14,562 nt of DNA from Clostridia bacterium (GCA_017442025.1 JAFSBD010000294.1:1-14562), one strand, 5' to 3'; positions 6,693 through 13,096 are shown, counted from the first letter of the stretch. Program-made: numbers and translations. The notes: a model not told the origin generated them from the sequence alone.

Positions 6693-6712
6693 TCTGTTCC
6701 ATATGGTACAGA
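6693..6712. promoter_or_regulatory. Palindromic operator candidate, regulator leader
   Basis: TCTGTTCCATATGGTACAGA is a 20-bp inverted repeat with a single mismatched pair (6698 against 6707). It starts at about +3 of the predicted transcript and ends 14 nt before the regulator start. This position suits a repressor or autoregulatory site of the dimeric Crp/Fnr protein encoded just downstream. It is not the textbook Crp or Fnr consensus. Confidence 0.55.
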
Positions 6713-6726
6713 AAGTGAGGTTATTC

Positions 6727-7353
6727 ATGGCAAATAAAATCCTCCAAAATCTATTTTTATGGGGAGGCCTTTCCGAGGCGGAAACCCAAAAATGCCTCGG
6801 GGAATTAAATCCTCCCCGCACCTATGAGAAGGGCGACATCGTCTATAGCGAGCGGGATTTCCCCCGCGCCTTTGCGGTGGTGCTCAGCGGGAAGGTGGCG
6901 GTCCGCGCCCATAACGGTGCGGTGGTTCGCACCTTGGAGAAGGGTGGTATCTTTGGAGTAACCGCTCTATTCGGCAGCAGCCGCTATGCCACCACCATCT
7001 CGGTGATCTCCCGCGCCAAGCTGCAATTCATCGAGGAAGAGCCCCTTCAAAAATGGATGGAGCAATACCCTGCTATTTCCATGAACTACATTCGCTTTCT
7101 GCAGCAGCGGATCCTTTATCTCAACGATAAGATCCGCCTTTATACCGAAGATTCGGCAGAGGATCGGCTGATGGGCTATATCCGCGCCCATACCGCACCC
7201 GATGGGGAAATTCTTTTTCCCGATGGGCTGGCGGAGACCGCGCGGGAGCTCAACATCGGGCGGACAAGCCTCTACCGCACCTTAGATACATTGGCAGAGA
7301 AAAATATTATTAAAAAAGTGAACCAAAAATGGTTCCGGGAGGTTTCATTATGA
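6727..7353 (+). CDS. Crp/Fnr-family transcriptional regulator
   Basis: A 208-residue regulator with an N-terminal cyclic-nucleotide-binding-type beta barrel (about 10-115), a dimer helix (about 118-140) and a C-terminal winged helix-turn-helix. The recognition region is GLAETARELNIGRTSLYRTL (167-186). There is a single cysteine (C23), so no Fnr-type iron-sulfur cluster. The usual cAMP phosphate-binding Glu/Arg pattern is altered to GIFGVTALFGSSRYATTIS, so the ligand is probably not cAMP. The start at 6727 has AGTGAGG 6 nt upstream; an in-frame ATG at 6703 lies inside the palindrome and has no ribosome binding site. The stop overlaps the next start as ATGA, so it is co-translated with the transporter's binding protein, which it likely controls. 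Confidence 0.9.
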   Translation: MANKILQNLFLWGGLSEAETQKCLGELNPPRTYEKGDIVYSERDFPRAFAVVLSGKVAVRAHNGAVVRTLEKGGIFGVTALFGSSRYATTISVISRAKLQFIEEEPLQKWMEQYPAISMNYIRFLQQRILYLNDKIRLYTEDSAEDRLMGYIRAHTAPDGEILFPDGLAETARELNIGRTSLYRTLDTLAEKNIIKKVNQKWFREVSL

Positions 7354-8288
7354 AAAAAACAATTCGTATCATCAGCCTCGTTCTTATTATCGCCTGTATC
7401 GGCATGCTTTTTGCAGGCTGTAAAAAAGATGTTCCTGAAGTGACGCCCAAGATCTATGCCATTGCCGGCCCCACCGGCGTGGGTATGGTCAACCTGATGG
7501 AGGATTACGATATCAGCCTTTCCTCCGCCCCCGAAGAAGTGGTCGGTAAAATTGCCAATAGCGAAGCCGATATCGCGGCGGTGCCCACCAATGTGGCATC
7601 CACCCTTTATAAAAAGCTCAACGGCGAGCTGAAGGTGCTTTGCATCAATACTTTGGGCGTTCTTTATATTATGGATAAAGACGGCGCAGTAAAATCCTTT
7701 GCCGATCTGGAGGGCAAGACCATCTATACCATGGGCGAAGGCTCCAACCCCCAGTATACGCTGGAATATCTGCTGAAAAAGAACAATGTGAACGCCACGC
7801 TGAAATTCGCCGCCACCAACGATGAGTTGGTAGCCAAGATGGCATCGGGCGAGGCGGAGATTGCTATGGTTCCCCAGCCTGCGGCCACCTCTGCTGCCGC
7901 CAAGACCGGCTTTAAGATCGCGCTGGATGTTACCGCCGAATGGGATAAGGTCAGCGAGGATAGCCAGCTGATGATGGGTTGCGTTGTTGTGCGCAACGAG
8001 TATCTGGAGGCCAATCCCAAGACCGTTGAAGCCTTCCTGGCCGATTATAAGGCATCCATTGAGAAGGTCAACGCCGATGTTCCTGCCGCCGCCAAGCTCT
8101 GCGAGCAATATAAGATCATTCCCGCCGCCGCGATTGCCGAAAAGGCGATCCCCAAATGCAATATCACCTATATCGAAGGTGCGGCCATGAAGCAGGGGCT
8201 GGAGGGCTACCTGAAGGTGCTCTTCGATGCCAACCCCAAATCCATCGGCGGTGCGCTGCCCGCCGCGGATTTCTACTACGGCGCATAA
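7350..8288 (+). CDS. ABC transporter substrate-binding lipoprotein, NitT/TauT type
   Basis: A 312-residue extracytoplasmic binding protein. It has a lipoprotein signal: KK, a hydrophobic run at about 7-22, and the lipobox LFAGC with Cys24 as the lipid-anchored residue. The mature part shows the type-2 periplasmic-binding-protein pattern: an N-lobe IYAIAGPTGVGMVNLMED, repeated sampling motifs EVVGKIANSEADIAAVPTN and ELVAKMASGEAEIAMVPQP, and an end VLFDANPKSIGGALPAADFY. It resembles SsuA/TauA/ThiY-like proteins; the substrate is unknown. The start at 7350 is chosen because GGGAGG lies 7 nt upstream and gives a clean signal peptide; the in-frame ATG at 7329 adds seven residues. A terminator follows, so it can be made in excess over the permease and ATPase downstream. 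Confidence 0.92.
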   Translation: MKKTIRIISLVLIIACIGMLFAGCKKDVPEVTPKIYAIAGPTGVGMVNLMEDYDISLSSAPEEVVGKIANSEADIAAVPTNVASTLYKKLNGELKVLCINTLGVLYIMDKDGAVKSFADLEGKTIYTMGEGSNPQYTLEYLLKKNNVNATLKFAATNDELVAKMASGEAEIAMVPQPAATSAAAKTGFKIALDVTAEWDKVSEDSQLMMGCVVVRNEYLEANPKTVEAFLADYKASIEKVNADVPAAAKLCEQYKIIPAAAIAEKAIPKCNITYIEGAAMKQGLEGYLKVLFDANPKSIGGALPAADFYYGA

Positions 8289-8295
8289 CTTTTTC

Positions 8296-8328
8296 AAAAG
8301 CCCTTCTTTTTACAAGAAGGGCTTTTTT
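8296..8328 (+). terminator. Terminator between binding protein and lipase/permease genes
   Basis: AAAAGCCCTTCTT (8296-8308) pairs with 8314-8326 around a 5-nt loop and runs into a T6 tract. It should reduce read-through from the binding-protein gene. Confidence 0.88.
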
Positions 8329-8352
8329 AGACCGTTTAAAAAGAGTAACCTC

Positions 8353-8381
8353 TTGCAAATAAAAGGGCTTTTTTATATAAT
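8353..8381 (+). promoter_or_regulatory. Promoter of the lipase-permease-ATPase operon
   Basis: TTGCAA (8353-8358) and TATAAT (8376-8381) are separated by 17 bp, 21 nt before the lipase start. The spacer repeats 13 bases of the terminator just upstream (8317-8329 equals 8363-8375). Confidence 0.7.
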
Positions 8382-8402
8382 ACCATTTGAGGTGATAGAA
8401 CC

Positions 8403-9248
8403 ATGTTGGGTTTGGTTTTGGAAGGCGGCGCGATGCGCGCGATCTATACCGCCGGTGTTTTGGATGTTTTTATGGAAGAAGGCATCCGCCCCGATGGGCT
8501 GATCGGCGTTTCCGCCGGCGCGATCCACGGAAGCGTCTATATCGGCGAGCAGCCGGGGCGCACCATTCGTTATTATAAAAAATACTGCAGGCATAAAAAT
8601 TTCATGAGCTTTTATTCCCTGCTGACCACCGGCAGTATGGTGGGGGAGCAATTTTGCTACCATGACCTGCCCGATCGGCTGGATCCCTTCGATTATGATA
8701 CTTTTGCCCAATCCCCCATCGCCTATCATCTGGTCTGCACCGATCTGGAAACCGGCAAGGCGGTCTATCGGCGATGCACCGATCTCCATCAGGAGATGGA
8801 CTATATGCGGGCGTCGGCTTCGATGCCTTATGTTTCCCGCATTGTGGAGATCGATGGGCAAAAGCTTTTGGATGGCGGCGTGGCCGATAGCATCCCCATC
8901 GAGGCCTTTCGGCAGATGGGCTATCAGCGCAACATCGTTGTTTTGACCCAATGCGCAGGCTACCGCAAAAAGCCCCAAAAGCCCACCCTTGCCAAGCTTT
9001 TCTACCGCAAATACCCCAACTTCATCGAAACCCTTACCAATCGGCATCAGATCTATAACGATACCCTTGATCGCATCGAGCAGCTTCAAAAGAGCGGCGA
9101 GATCTTTCTGATCCGCCCCTCGGAGGATCTCGGCATCAAGCGGGTCGAAAAGGACCCTGCCCACCTGGAAGCGCAATATAATTTGGGGCGCAAGGATGCC
9201 CTTGCAGCCCTCAACGATTTAAAGAAATGGATGAACGCCCATGAATAA
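8403..9248 (+). CDS. Patatin-like phospholipase
   Basis: A 281-residue patatin-family serine hydrolase of the bacterial RssA/YjjU type, expected to hydrolyse acyl esters of lipids in the cytoplasm. The oxyanion-loop motif LEGGAMRA is at 6-13, the nucleophile elbow is GVSAGA (35-40) with Ser37, and the partner Asp157 lies in LLDGGVADS, giving the Ser-Asp dyad. No signal peptide or membrane segment is seen. GAGGTGA lies 7 nt before the ATG. The gene has its own promoter, sits between the binding protein and the permease of the same transporter, and overlaps the permease start by 8 nt. Such tight coupling suggests a shared role, perhaps release or processing of an imported ester, but that is inference. 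Confidence 0.92.
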   Translation: MLGLVLEGGAMRAIYTAGVLDVFMEEGIRPDGLIGVSAGAIHGSVYIGEQPGRTIRYYKKYCRHKNFMSFYSLLTTGSMVGEQFCYHDLPDRLDPFDYDTFAQSPIAYHLVCTDLETGKAVYRRCTDLHQEMDYMRASASMPYVSRIVEIDGQKLLDGGVADSIPIEAFRQMGYQRNIVVLTQCAGYRKKPQKPTLAKLFYRKYPNFIETLTNRHQIYNDTLDRIEQLQKSGEIFLIRPSEDLGIKRVEKDPAHLEAQYNLGRKDALAALNDLKKWMNAHE

Positions 9249-9981
9249 AATTCCAACCTGGCTGAAAAAGACCCTCGGGGCGCTTTTTTGGATCGCCCTA
9301 TGGTGGCTCATCAGCCTATTGCTGAATAAAGAACTCTTAGTCCCCACCCCCGCGCAGACGGTAGTGGTACTGGGCGGATTGATCCAAACAGGAGATTTCT
9401 GGCTGGCCGCCGCCCTCTCTATGGCGCGGATCCTGATCGGCTTTTTGCTGGCCGCCCTTTTGGGAACCTTGGGCGGTATCCTTGCCGACCGTTGCCCGCC
9501 TTTTGATTGGCTCTTTTCACCCCTGCTTCATTTGATTCGTTCCGTGCCGGTGGCGTCCTTTATCATTCTGGCGCTGGTCTGGATCCATACCCCTTGGTTG
9601 CCGGTCTTTATCTCCTTTTTGATGGTGCTCCCCCTCTTTTGGGGCAACATCCGCACCGGCATGGCCAATACCGACATAAAGGAACTGGAGATGGGCAAGG
9701 TTCTGGGGCTTTCCCTCCCCGCCATCTGGCAGAAAATTCGCCTACCCGCGCTGGCGCCCTATTTTCGCTCGGCCTGCGTTACCGGCCTGGGCTTTGCCTG
9801 GAAGAGCGGCATCGCCGCCGAAGTCATCTGCAGGCCCGATGCGTCCCTGGGCGATCTATTGCAAAGTGCCAAGTTGCAGTTGGAAACCCCCAGCGTTTTT
9901 GCGCTGACCATCGTTGTTGCCATCCTTTCCTTAGGGTTGGAGCTGGCATTAAACCGCATCTGGAAGGAGGAGCAGGCATGA
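9241..9981 (+). CDS. ABC transporter permease, NitT/TauT type
   Basis: A 246-residue inner-membrane permease of the SsuC/TauC/NrtB kind. About six hydrophobic segments are visible, at roughly residues 10-30, 56-82, 90-110, 115-135, 175-195 and 215-238. The EAA-type coupling loop that docks the ATPase is MGKVLGLSLPAIWQKIRLP followed by ALAPYF. It starts inside the last codons of the lipase gene (8-nt overlap), with no strong ribosome binding site of its own, so translation is probably coupled. Its stop overlaps the ATPase start as ATGA. It is the membrane channel of the importer formed with the lipoprotein at 7350-8288. Confidence 0.92.
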   Translation: MNKIPTWLKKTLGALFWIALWWLISLLLNKELLVPTPAQTVVVLGGLIQTGDFWLAAALSMARILIGFLLAALLGTLGGILADRCPPFDWLFSPLLHLIRSVPVASFIILALVWIHTPWLPVFISFLMVLPLFWGNIRTGMANTDIKELEMGKVLGLSLPAIWQKIRLPALAPYFRSACVTGLGFAWKSGIAAEVICRPDASLGDLLQSAKLQLETPSVFALTIVVAILSLGLELALNRIWKEEQA

Positions 9982-10535
9982 TCGAGCTTAGAAATGTTTC
10001 TTTTTCCTATGGGGATAAAGAGGTATTGAACCGCCTCTCCCTTACCATCCCGCCGCAGGAACGGATCGCCCTGATGGGTCCTTCCGGTTGCGGAAAGACC
10101 ACCCTTTTAAGGCTCATCATGGGCTTGGAAAAGCCCCAAGAGGGGCAGATCCTGAATCGCCCTCATCCGGTGGCAGCGGTCTTTCAGGAGGATCGCCTGC
10201 TAAAGCACCTTACCGTTTTGGAGAATACCGCCCTTGCGGGGGGCGATCCCGCCAAGGCGGCCGAGATCCTTTCGGAATTGGGCTTGGGCGATGAGCTTCA
10301 AAGCAGCCCTACCTCCCTCTCGGGCGGCATGCGCCGTAGGGTAGCGATCGCCCGCGCTCTTTGCACCCCTTCCCGCCTTTTGATATTGGATGAACCCTTC
10401 AACGGGCTGGATGAGCAGACCAAAGCCCATACCGCCAAGGTGATCCTAAAGCATTGGCAAGGCGCGATTTTGGCCGTTACCCATCTGCAAGAAGAAGCAG
10501 AGCTTTTAGGAGCAAAAATCCATAAAATGACCTAA
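9978..10535 (+). CDS. ABC transporter ATP-binding protein, short form
   Basis: The ATPase of the importer, 185 residues. All catalytic motifs are present: Walker A GPSGCGKT (34-41), Q-loop Gln70 in FQED, signature LSGGM (114-118), Walker B LLILDEP (134-140), D-loop GLDE and H-loop His169 in VTH. It is markedly shorter than the usual 240-260 residues of this family: the beta-strand region after Walker A is trimmed and the protein stops soon after the H-loop, without the C-terminal extension. All core motifs remain, so it is probably functional. The ATG at 9978 is fixed by AAGGAGG 7 nt upstream and the ATGA overlap with the permease. The same frame is open farther upstream but that part reads through the permease gene. 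Confidence 0.92.
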   Translation: MIELRNVSFSYGDKEVLNRLSLTIPPQERIALMGPSGCGKTTLLRLIMGLEKPQEGQILNRPHPVAAVFQEDRLLKHLTVLENTALAGGDPAKAAEILSELGLGDELQSSPTSLSGGMRRRVAIARALCTPSRLLILDEPFNGLDEQTKAHTAKVILKHWQGAILAVTHLQEEAELLGAKIHKMT

Positions 10536-10570
10536 AAATGCGGTGTAAAATTACACCGCATTTCTTTTTT
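10536..10570 (+). terminator. Terminator of the transporter operon
   Basis: AAATGCGGTGTAA at 10536-10548 is mirrored by 10551-10563, followed by CTTTTTT. It begins immediately after the ATPase stop. Confidence 0.88.
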
Positions 10571-10617
10571 GCATAGTTTTCATTTTATGGCAGATACTTT
10601 TGATGAGGTGATTTGCC

Positions 10618-11058
10618 ATGAAGATGAATAAGCAGGAATATAATCAATATCTGAAGAAAAAAACACCCAACTCCCCCATTTTAAAGGATTGCATTATCGC
10701 CTTTTTGGTAGGCGGCGGAATCTGTTGCATCGGTCAGGGGATCAGCGATCTTTTGGGAATCTGGATTCATAACGATGAGGTCAAGCTATGGCTTCCCATT
10801 TGCATGGTCTTTCTGGGCGCACTTTTCACCGCCATCGGCATCTATGATAAGCTGGGTAAATATGCGGGCGGCGGTTCCATCATTCCCATTACCGGCTTTG
10901 CCAATTCCGTCGCCAGTGCCGCCATCGAATTTAAGCATGAGGGCTTTGTCCTCGGCCTCGGTGCCAAGATCTTCCAGATCGCCGGGCCTGTCATCGCCTA
11001 CGGCACCGTGGCGTCTGTTGTATATGGAATCATCTACTGGATAACGACATTGTTTTAA
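10618..11058 (+). CDS. spoVAC: Stage V sporulation protein AC
   Basis: A 146-residue integral membrane protein of the SpoVAC family, part of the SpoVA channel that loads dipicolinic acid into the forespore and releases it in germination. Visible: membrane segments at about 22-50, 58-78, 85-101 and 112-142, and the family hallmark GGGSIIPITGFANSVASAAI (84-103), then EGFVLGLGAKIFQIAGPVIA with the end YGTVASVVYGIIYW. GAGGTG lies 7 nt before the ATG at 10618. Unlike in most spore formers, no spoVAD or spoVAE follows; the next gene is a convergent yitT and, beyond it, a broken second copy of the spoVAC 3' end. The protein itself looks complete. Confidence 0.93.
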   Translation: MKMNKQEYNQYLKKKTPNSPILKDCIIAFLVGGGICCIGQGISDLLGIWIHNDEVKLWLPICMVFLGALFTAIGIYDKLGKYAGGGSIIPITGFANSVASAAIEFKHEGFVLGLGAKIFQIAGPVIAYGTVASVVYGIIYWITTLF

Positions 11059-11129
11059 AATTTCTTATTTATTCTTTATTCAATATTCCTTATTATTTAA
11101 CATTATTCCCCCGCGCACCCATGCAAAAG

Positions 11130-11161
11130 AAAAAGGCTTGACCGTTCGGTCAAGCCTTTTT
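11130..11161. terminator. Bidirectional terminator between spoVAC and yitT
   Basis: AAAAAGGCTTGACC (11130-11143) pairs with 11148-11161 around a GTTC loop, with A5/T5 ends. It serves both convergent genes. The yitT stop (11150-11152) lies inside the stem. The stem resembles the terminator after the spoVAC fragment (12246-12277), which fits a duplicated spoVAC-plus-terminator unit. Confidence 0.88.
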
Positions 11162-12025
11162 AGAGTTTATGTGTTTAAAATTACCATAGGTTTCATTTAC
11201 TATTTCAAAATAGGAAAAAGTATTATCATAATGCGAGACAATTTTTTGAAAATCATTCAATTGATGTTTGTTCACAATGCAAATTAAAACTGATTTTTTT
11301 GCGCCCGTATAGGTTCCAAACGCATCAATTTTGGTGCAACCGTGATGCAGTTTTCGAGAGATTTCATCAATAAATTCGTCTTCATGGTTGGTAATGATGG
11401 TGAATTTATATGCCGTCTTTGTGGTCTTGAGCAATAAATTACCAACAAAAGTGGAAATAAAACAATAGATTATACACAATGCCATCGGCTTATAATTGAG
11501 CGCACCTTGCGAATAGACAAAGATTGAAGCGATGGCAACAATTGCATTTAGTGTAAACGTAACAATGAAAAAATTGGTATCAGGCCTTACTTTATTTATG
11601 TATCGAGAAATAATATCCGTTCCACCTGTTGAGGCATTATTTCTAAAACAAACACCATAAACTACACCCGCCAACACACCGCTGATGATTACAGGATATA
11701 TGGTATCATGGCCTAGTGCATTATATTGAATAAAAGTCAATGGGGAGTTTTGAAGTAACAAAAATGAAAAAGAATATACAACAGAGAAGATAATAGTTTT
11801 AATTGCAAAATCTTTTTGGACAAAAAAATAAGCGAGTATTGAAAGCGGAATGTTGATTAGCAACGACATATAACTGATACTAAAACCGCTTGTATATTGA
11901 ATCATCGTTGCAATACCGTTTAATCCGGCAGGAGCAAAATTATTTGTAACGATAAAAATATAATAAACAAATGCCAATGAAACAGCACTTAAAGATATTT
12001 GAAAAATACTCCAAAATTTTTTCAT
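11150..12025 (-). CDS. YitT-family membrane protein with DUF2179 domain
   Basis: A 291-residue protein. The N-terminal part (about 1-205) has five or six membrane segments of the YitT family, with the conserved APAGLNGIATMI and NNASTGGTDIISRYI motifs. The C-terminal 80 residues (YKFTIITNHEDEFIDEISRK onward) are the cytoplasmic DUF2179 domain. Family members are bacterial inner-membrane proteins of unresolved function. The gene is clearly more AT-rich than its neighbours (about one third G+C by eye) and uses A/T-ending codons, a sign of recent transfer. It sits between intact spoVAC and a spoVAC 3' fragment. An AGGGGGA ribosome binding site precedes the ATG at 12025 and a good promoter lies upstream. 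Confidence 0.9.
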   Translation of the reverse strand: MKKFWSIFQISLSAVSLAFVYYIFIVTNNFAPAGLNGIATMIQYTSGFSISYMSLLINIPLSILAYFFVQKDFAIKTIIFSVVYSFSFLLLQNSPLTFIQYNALGHDTIYPVIISGVLAGVVYGVCFRNNASTGGTDIISRYINKVRPDTNFFIVTFTLNAIVAIASIFVYSQGALNYKPMALCIIYCFISTFVGNLLLKTTKTAYKFTIITNHEDEFIDEISRKLHHGCTKIDAFGTYTGAKKSVLICIVNKHQLNDFQKIVSHYDNTFSYFEIVNETYGNFKHINSKKA

Positions 12026-12055
12026 TTTAAAATTCCCCCTGTTTGATTCGGTTTT

Positions 12056-12084
12056 ATTGTATCACCTTACAATGATAATGTAAA
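12056..12084 (-). promoter_or_regulatory. Promoter of yitT with inverted repeat
   Basis: On the minus strand TTTACA (12079-12084) and TACAAT (12056-12061) are 17 bp apart. The inverted repeat TTACA-N7-TGTAA (12067-12083) covers the -35 and part of the spacer, a position suited to a repressor site. Confidence 0.65.
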
Positions 12085-12100
12085 TGTTTTTTTAAAATGA

Positions 12101-12244
12101 ATGGCTCCTAAGTTGAAACAAGCAGAAGGCTTCATTTCAGGCCTCGGTGCCAAGATCTTCCACATCTCTAAGCCTGTCATTACCTATGGCACGGTGGCAA
12201 GCGGGGTTTATGGGGTTATTTATTGGATTATGCAAATGATATAA
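12101..12244 (+). pseudogene. Detached 3' fragment of a second spoVAC copy
   Basis: A 47-residue frame that begins MAPKLKQ and then matches the end of SpoVAC. Residues 9-47 align with SpoVAC 108-146 without gaps, 27 of 39 identical (for example GLGAKIF, PVI and YGTVAS). At DNA level 23 consecutive bases are identical (10954-10976 and 12140-12162). The N-terminal two thirds, including the GGSIIPITGFAN hallmark, are missing. No ribosome binding site precedes the ATG and the preceding DNA is AT-rich like yitT, so the break lies near 12100-12125. It ends in its own terminator. It is most likely a pseudogene left from a tandem duplication, though translation of a small membrane peptide cannot be excluded. 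Confidence 0.85.
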
Positions 12245-12245
12245 G

Positions 12246-12277
12246 AAAGGCTTGGCCATATCGGCCAAGCCTTTTTT
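12246..12277 (+). terminator. Terminator of the spoVAC fragment
   Basis: AAAGGCTTGGCC (12246-12257) pairs with 12263-12274 around ATATC and is followed by a T6 run. It is similar in stem sequence to the terminator downstream of intact spoVAC. Confidence 0.85.
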
Positions 12278-12324
12278 ATTGTAACCGAAAACCCCGCTAT
12301 AGTGGCGGGGTTTTCGGTTACAAT
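12278..12324. repeat. 20-bp perfect inverted repeat between terminators
   Basis: A perfect 20-bp inverted repeat, 12278-12297 with 12305-12324, has a 7-nt loop. The core is CCGAAAACCCCGC. The arms are not followed by a T-run on either strand, so it is not a standard terminator, though the inner GCGGGGTTTT could act as a weak one. Confidence 0.75.
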
Positions 12325-12330
12325 GAAATA

Positions 12331-12349
12331 CCCCCCGTTATACGGGGGG
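12331..12349 (-). terminator. Short GC hairpin after the PHP gene
   Basis: CCCCCCGT (12331-12338) pairs with ACGGGGGG (12342-12349) around a 3-nt loop, 4 nt after the PHP gene stop on the minus strand. The tail TATTTCATT is only partly T-rich, so it is a weak terminator candidate. Confidence 0.5.
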
Positions 12350-12353
12350 ATAT

Positions 12354-13040
12354 TTATTCGATTTCTTTTTCTTTGCGATAAAACTGCGGGGTGCAGGTGC
12401 GCAGATAATCGCGGAGCATGAATTGATCCTCGATGGCATCGGGCAGGATCATCCCACCCAACCCCGCCTGATGGGGGTAATGGAAATCGCAGCCGCCTGT
12501 TTGGAGCAGTTGATGCTCCTTTGCAAAGTTCACTGCCTCTTCAAAATGATCCGCAAAGTTGCTATGGGCATTGAGCACCTCGATCCCATGCATATACCGA
12601 GGATCGGCGGGTGCATAGCCCTGCTCGGAGCGAAAAGGATGGGCCTGGATCATCAAAATATCCTTTTGATTGCAATAATCAAAAAGTTCTTTCTGGCTAT
12701 AGGTATAAAGGGGGAAGGAATCGAGAAAATCCTGCTCCGAGATGCCATAGAGCAAAAACTCCATCTTTTTGATTTCATTGATCAGGGTCACCTCGGCACC
12801 GAAAAAGGCCTTCATTCCCAGCTCATCGGCCTCTTTTTTAAGGCGATGAAAAACCTCCACATAGCGGTAGGGCTGCTCCTTGAGATCGGGACTGAGAGAG
12901 TTGCAATGGCGCGGATAGCAATGGTTGGTCAAAACCAAGCCGTCGATCCCTGCCGCCTTCAAAAGGGCAGGCGATTCCTCCGGCGAAACGGTTGCGCATT
13001 GGCTCCCCGGATTGCAATGGGTATGCAGATCGATTTTCAT
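12354..13040 (-). CDS. PHP-domain metal-dependent hydrolase
   Basis: A 228-residue protein of the PHP superfamily, metal-dependent phosphoesterases related to histidinol phosphatase and the PHP domain of DNA polymerases. Metal-binding motifs in order: DLHTHCNPGSQCA near the N-terminus, VLTNHC (about 46-51), FFGAEVTL with a Glu, IQAHPFR, and GGCDFHYPHQAG near the C-terminus. The first motif has CNPGSQ where many members have a Ser-Asp pattern. The substrate cannot be predicted. The start at 13040 is chosen because it begins at MKIDLHTH and AAGGGGG lies 8 nt upstream; a frame extension to 13076 would run across the promoter. Gfo/Idh genes lie upstream on the same strand, but this gene has its own promoter. 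Confidence 0.88.
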   Translation of the reverse strand: MKIDLHTHCNPGSQCATVSPEESPALLKAAGIDGLVLTNHCYPRHCNSLSPDLKEQPYRYVEVFHRLKKEADELGMKAFFGAEVTLINEIKKMEFLLYGISEQDFLDSFPLYTYSQKELFDYCNQKDILMIQAHPFRSEQGYAPADPRYMHGIEVLNAHSNFADHFEEAVNFAKEHQLLQTGGCDFHYPHQAGLGGMILPDAIEDQFMLRDYLRTCTPQFYRKEKEIE

Positions 13041-13048
13041 AAAAAATT

Positions 13049-13086
13049 CCCCCTTCGGATGATAAAAGTATACCATCCAAAGGGGG
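13049..13086 (-). terminator. Terminator of the Gfo/Idh operon containing the PHP promoter
   Basis: On the minus strand CCCCCTTTGGATG pairs with CATCCGAAGGGGG (13-bp arms, one mismatch, 12-nt loop) and is followed by AATTTTTT, which ends right at the PHP start codon. It lies 28 nt after the Gfo/Idh stop. The 3' arm also carries the PHP ribosome binding site. Confidence 0.75.
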
Positions 13087-13096
13087 GATTAATCAA
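13067..13096 (-). promoter_or_regulatory. Promoter of the PHP gene, inside the terminator
   Basis: On the minus strand TTGATT (13091-13096) and TATACT (13067-13072) are 18 bp apart. The -10 box lies in the loop of the terminator hairpin. A transcript starting near 13060 lacks the 5' arm, so its ribosome binding site stays free. Confidence 0.6.

Noticed and set aside
6703..6726. Earlier in-frame ATG for the Crp/Fnr regulator.
   Set aside because: No ribosome binding site precedes it and it lies inside the palindrome; the ATG at 6727 has AGTGAGG at a good distance.
7272..8297. 341-codon open frame on the minus strand.
   Set aside because: It is the antisense shadow of the binding-protein gene; the plus-strand protein has a lipobox and family motifs, while the minus frame shows no recognisable domain.
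9507..9977. Long upstream extension of the ABC ATPase frame.
   Set aside because: It reads out of frame through the permease gene, and the recognisable ATPase sequence begins at the ATG at 9978, which has its own ribosome binding site.
10571..10599. Possible forespore sigma-G-like promoter of spoVAC (GCATA, 17-bp spacer, GATACTT).
   Set aside because: The -10-like box is only a partial match and the implied transcript start falls on the spoVAC ribosome binding site, leaving almost no leader. A promoter farther upstream is not visible either.
11059..12125. Insertion-sequence ends or target-site duplications around yitT.
   Set aside because: The base-composition change is clear but I could find no terminal inverted repeats or matching short direct repeats at the two sides.
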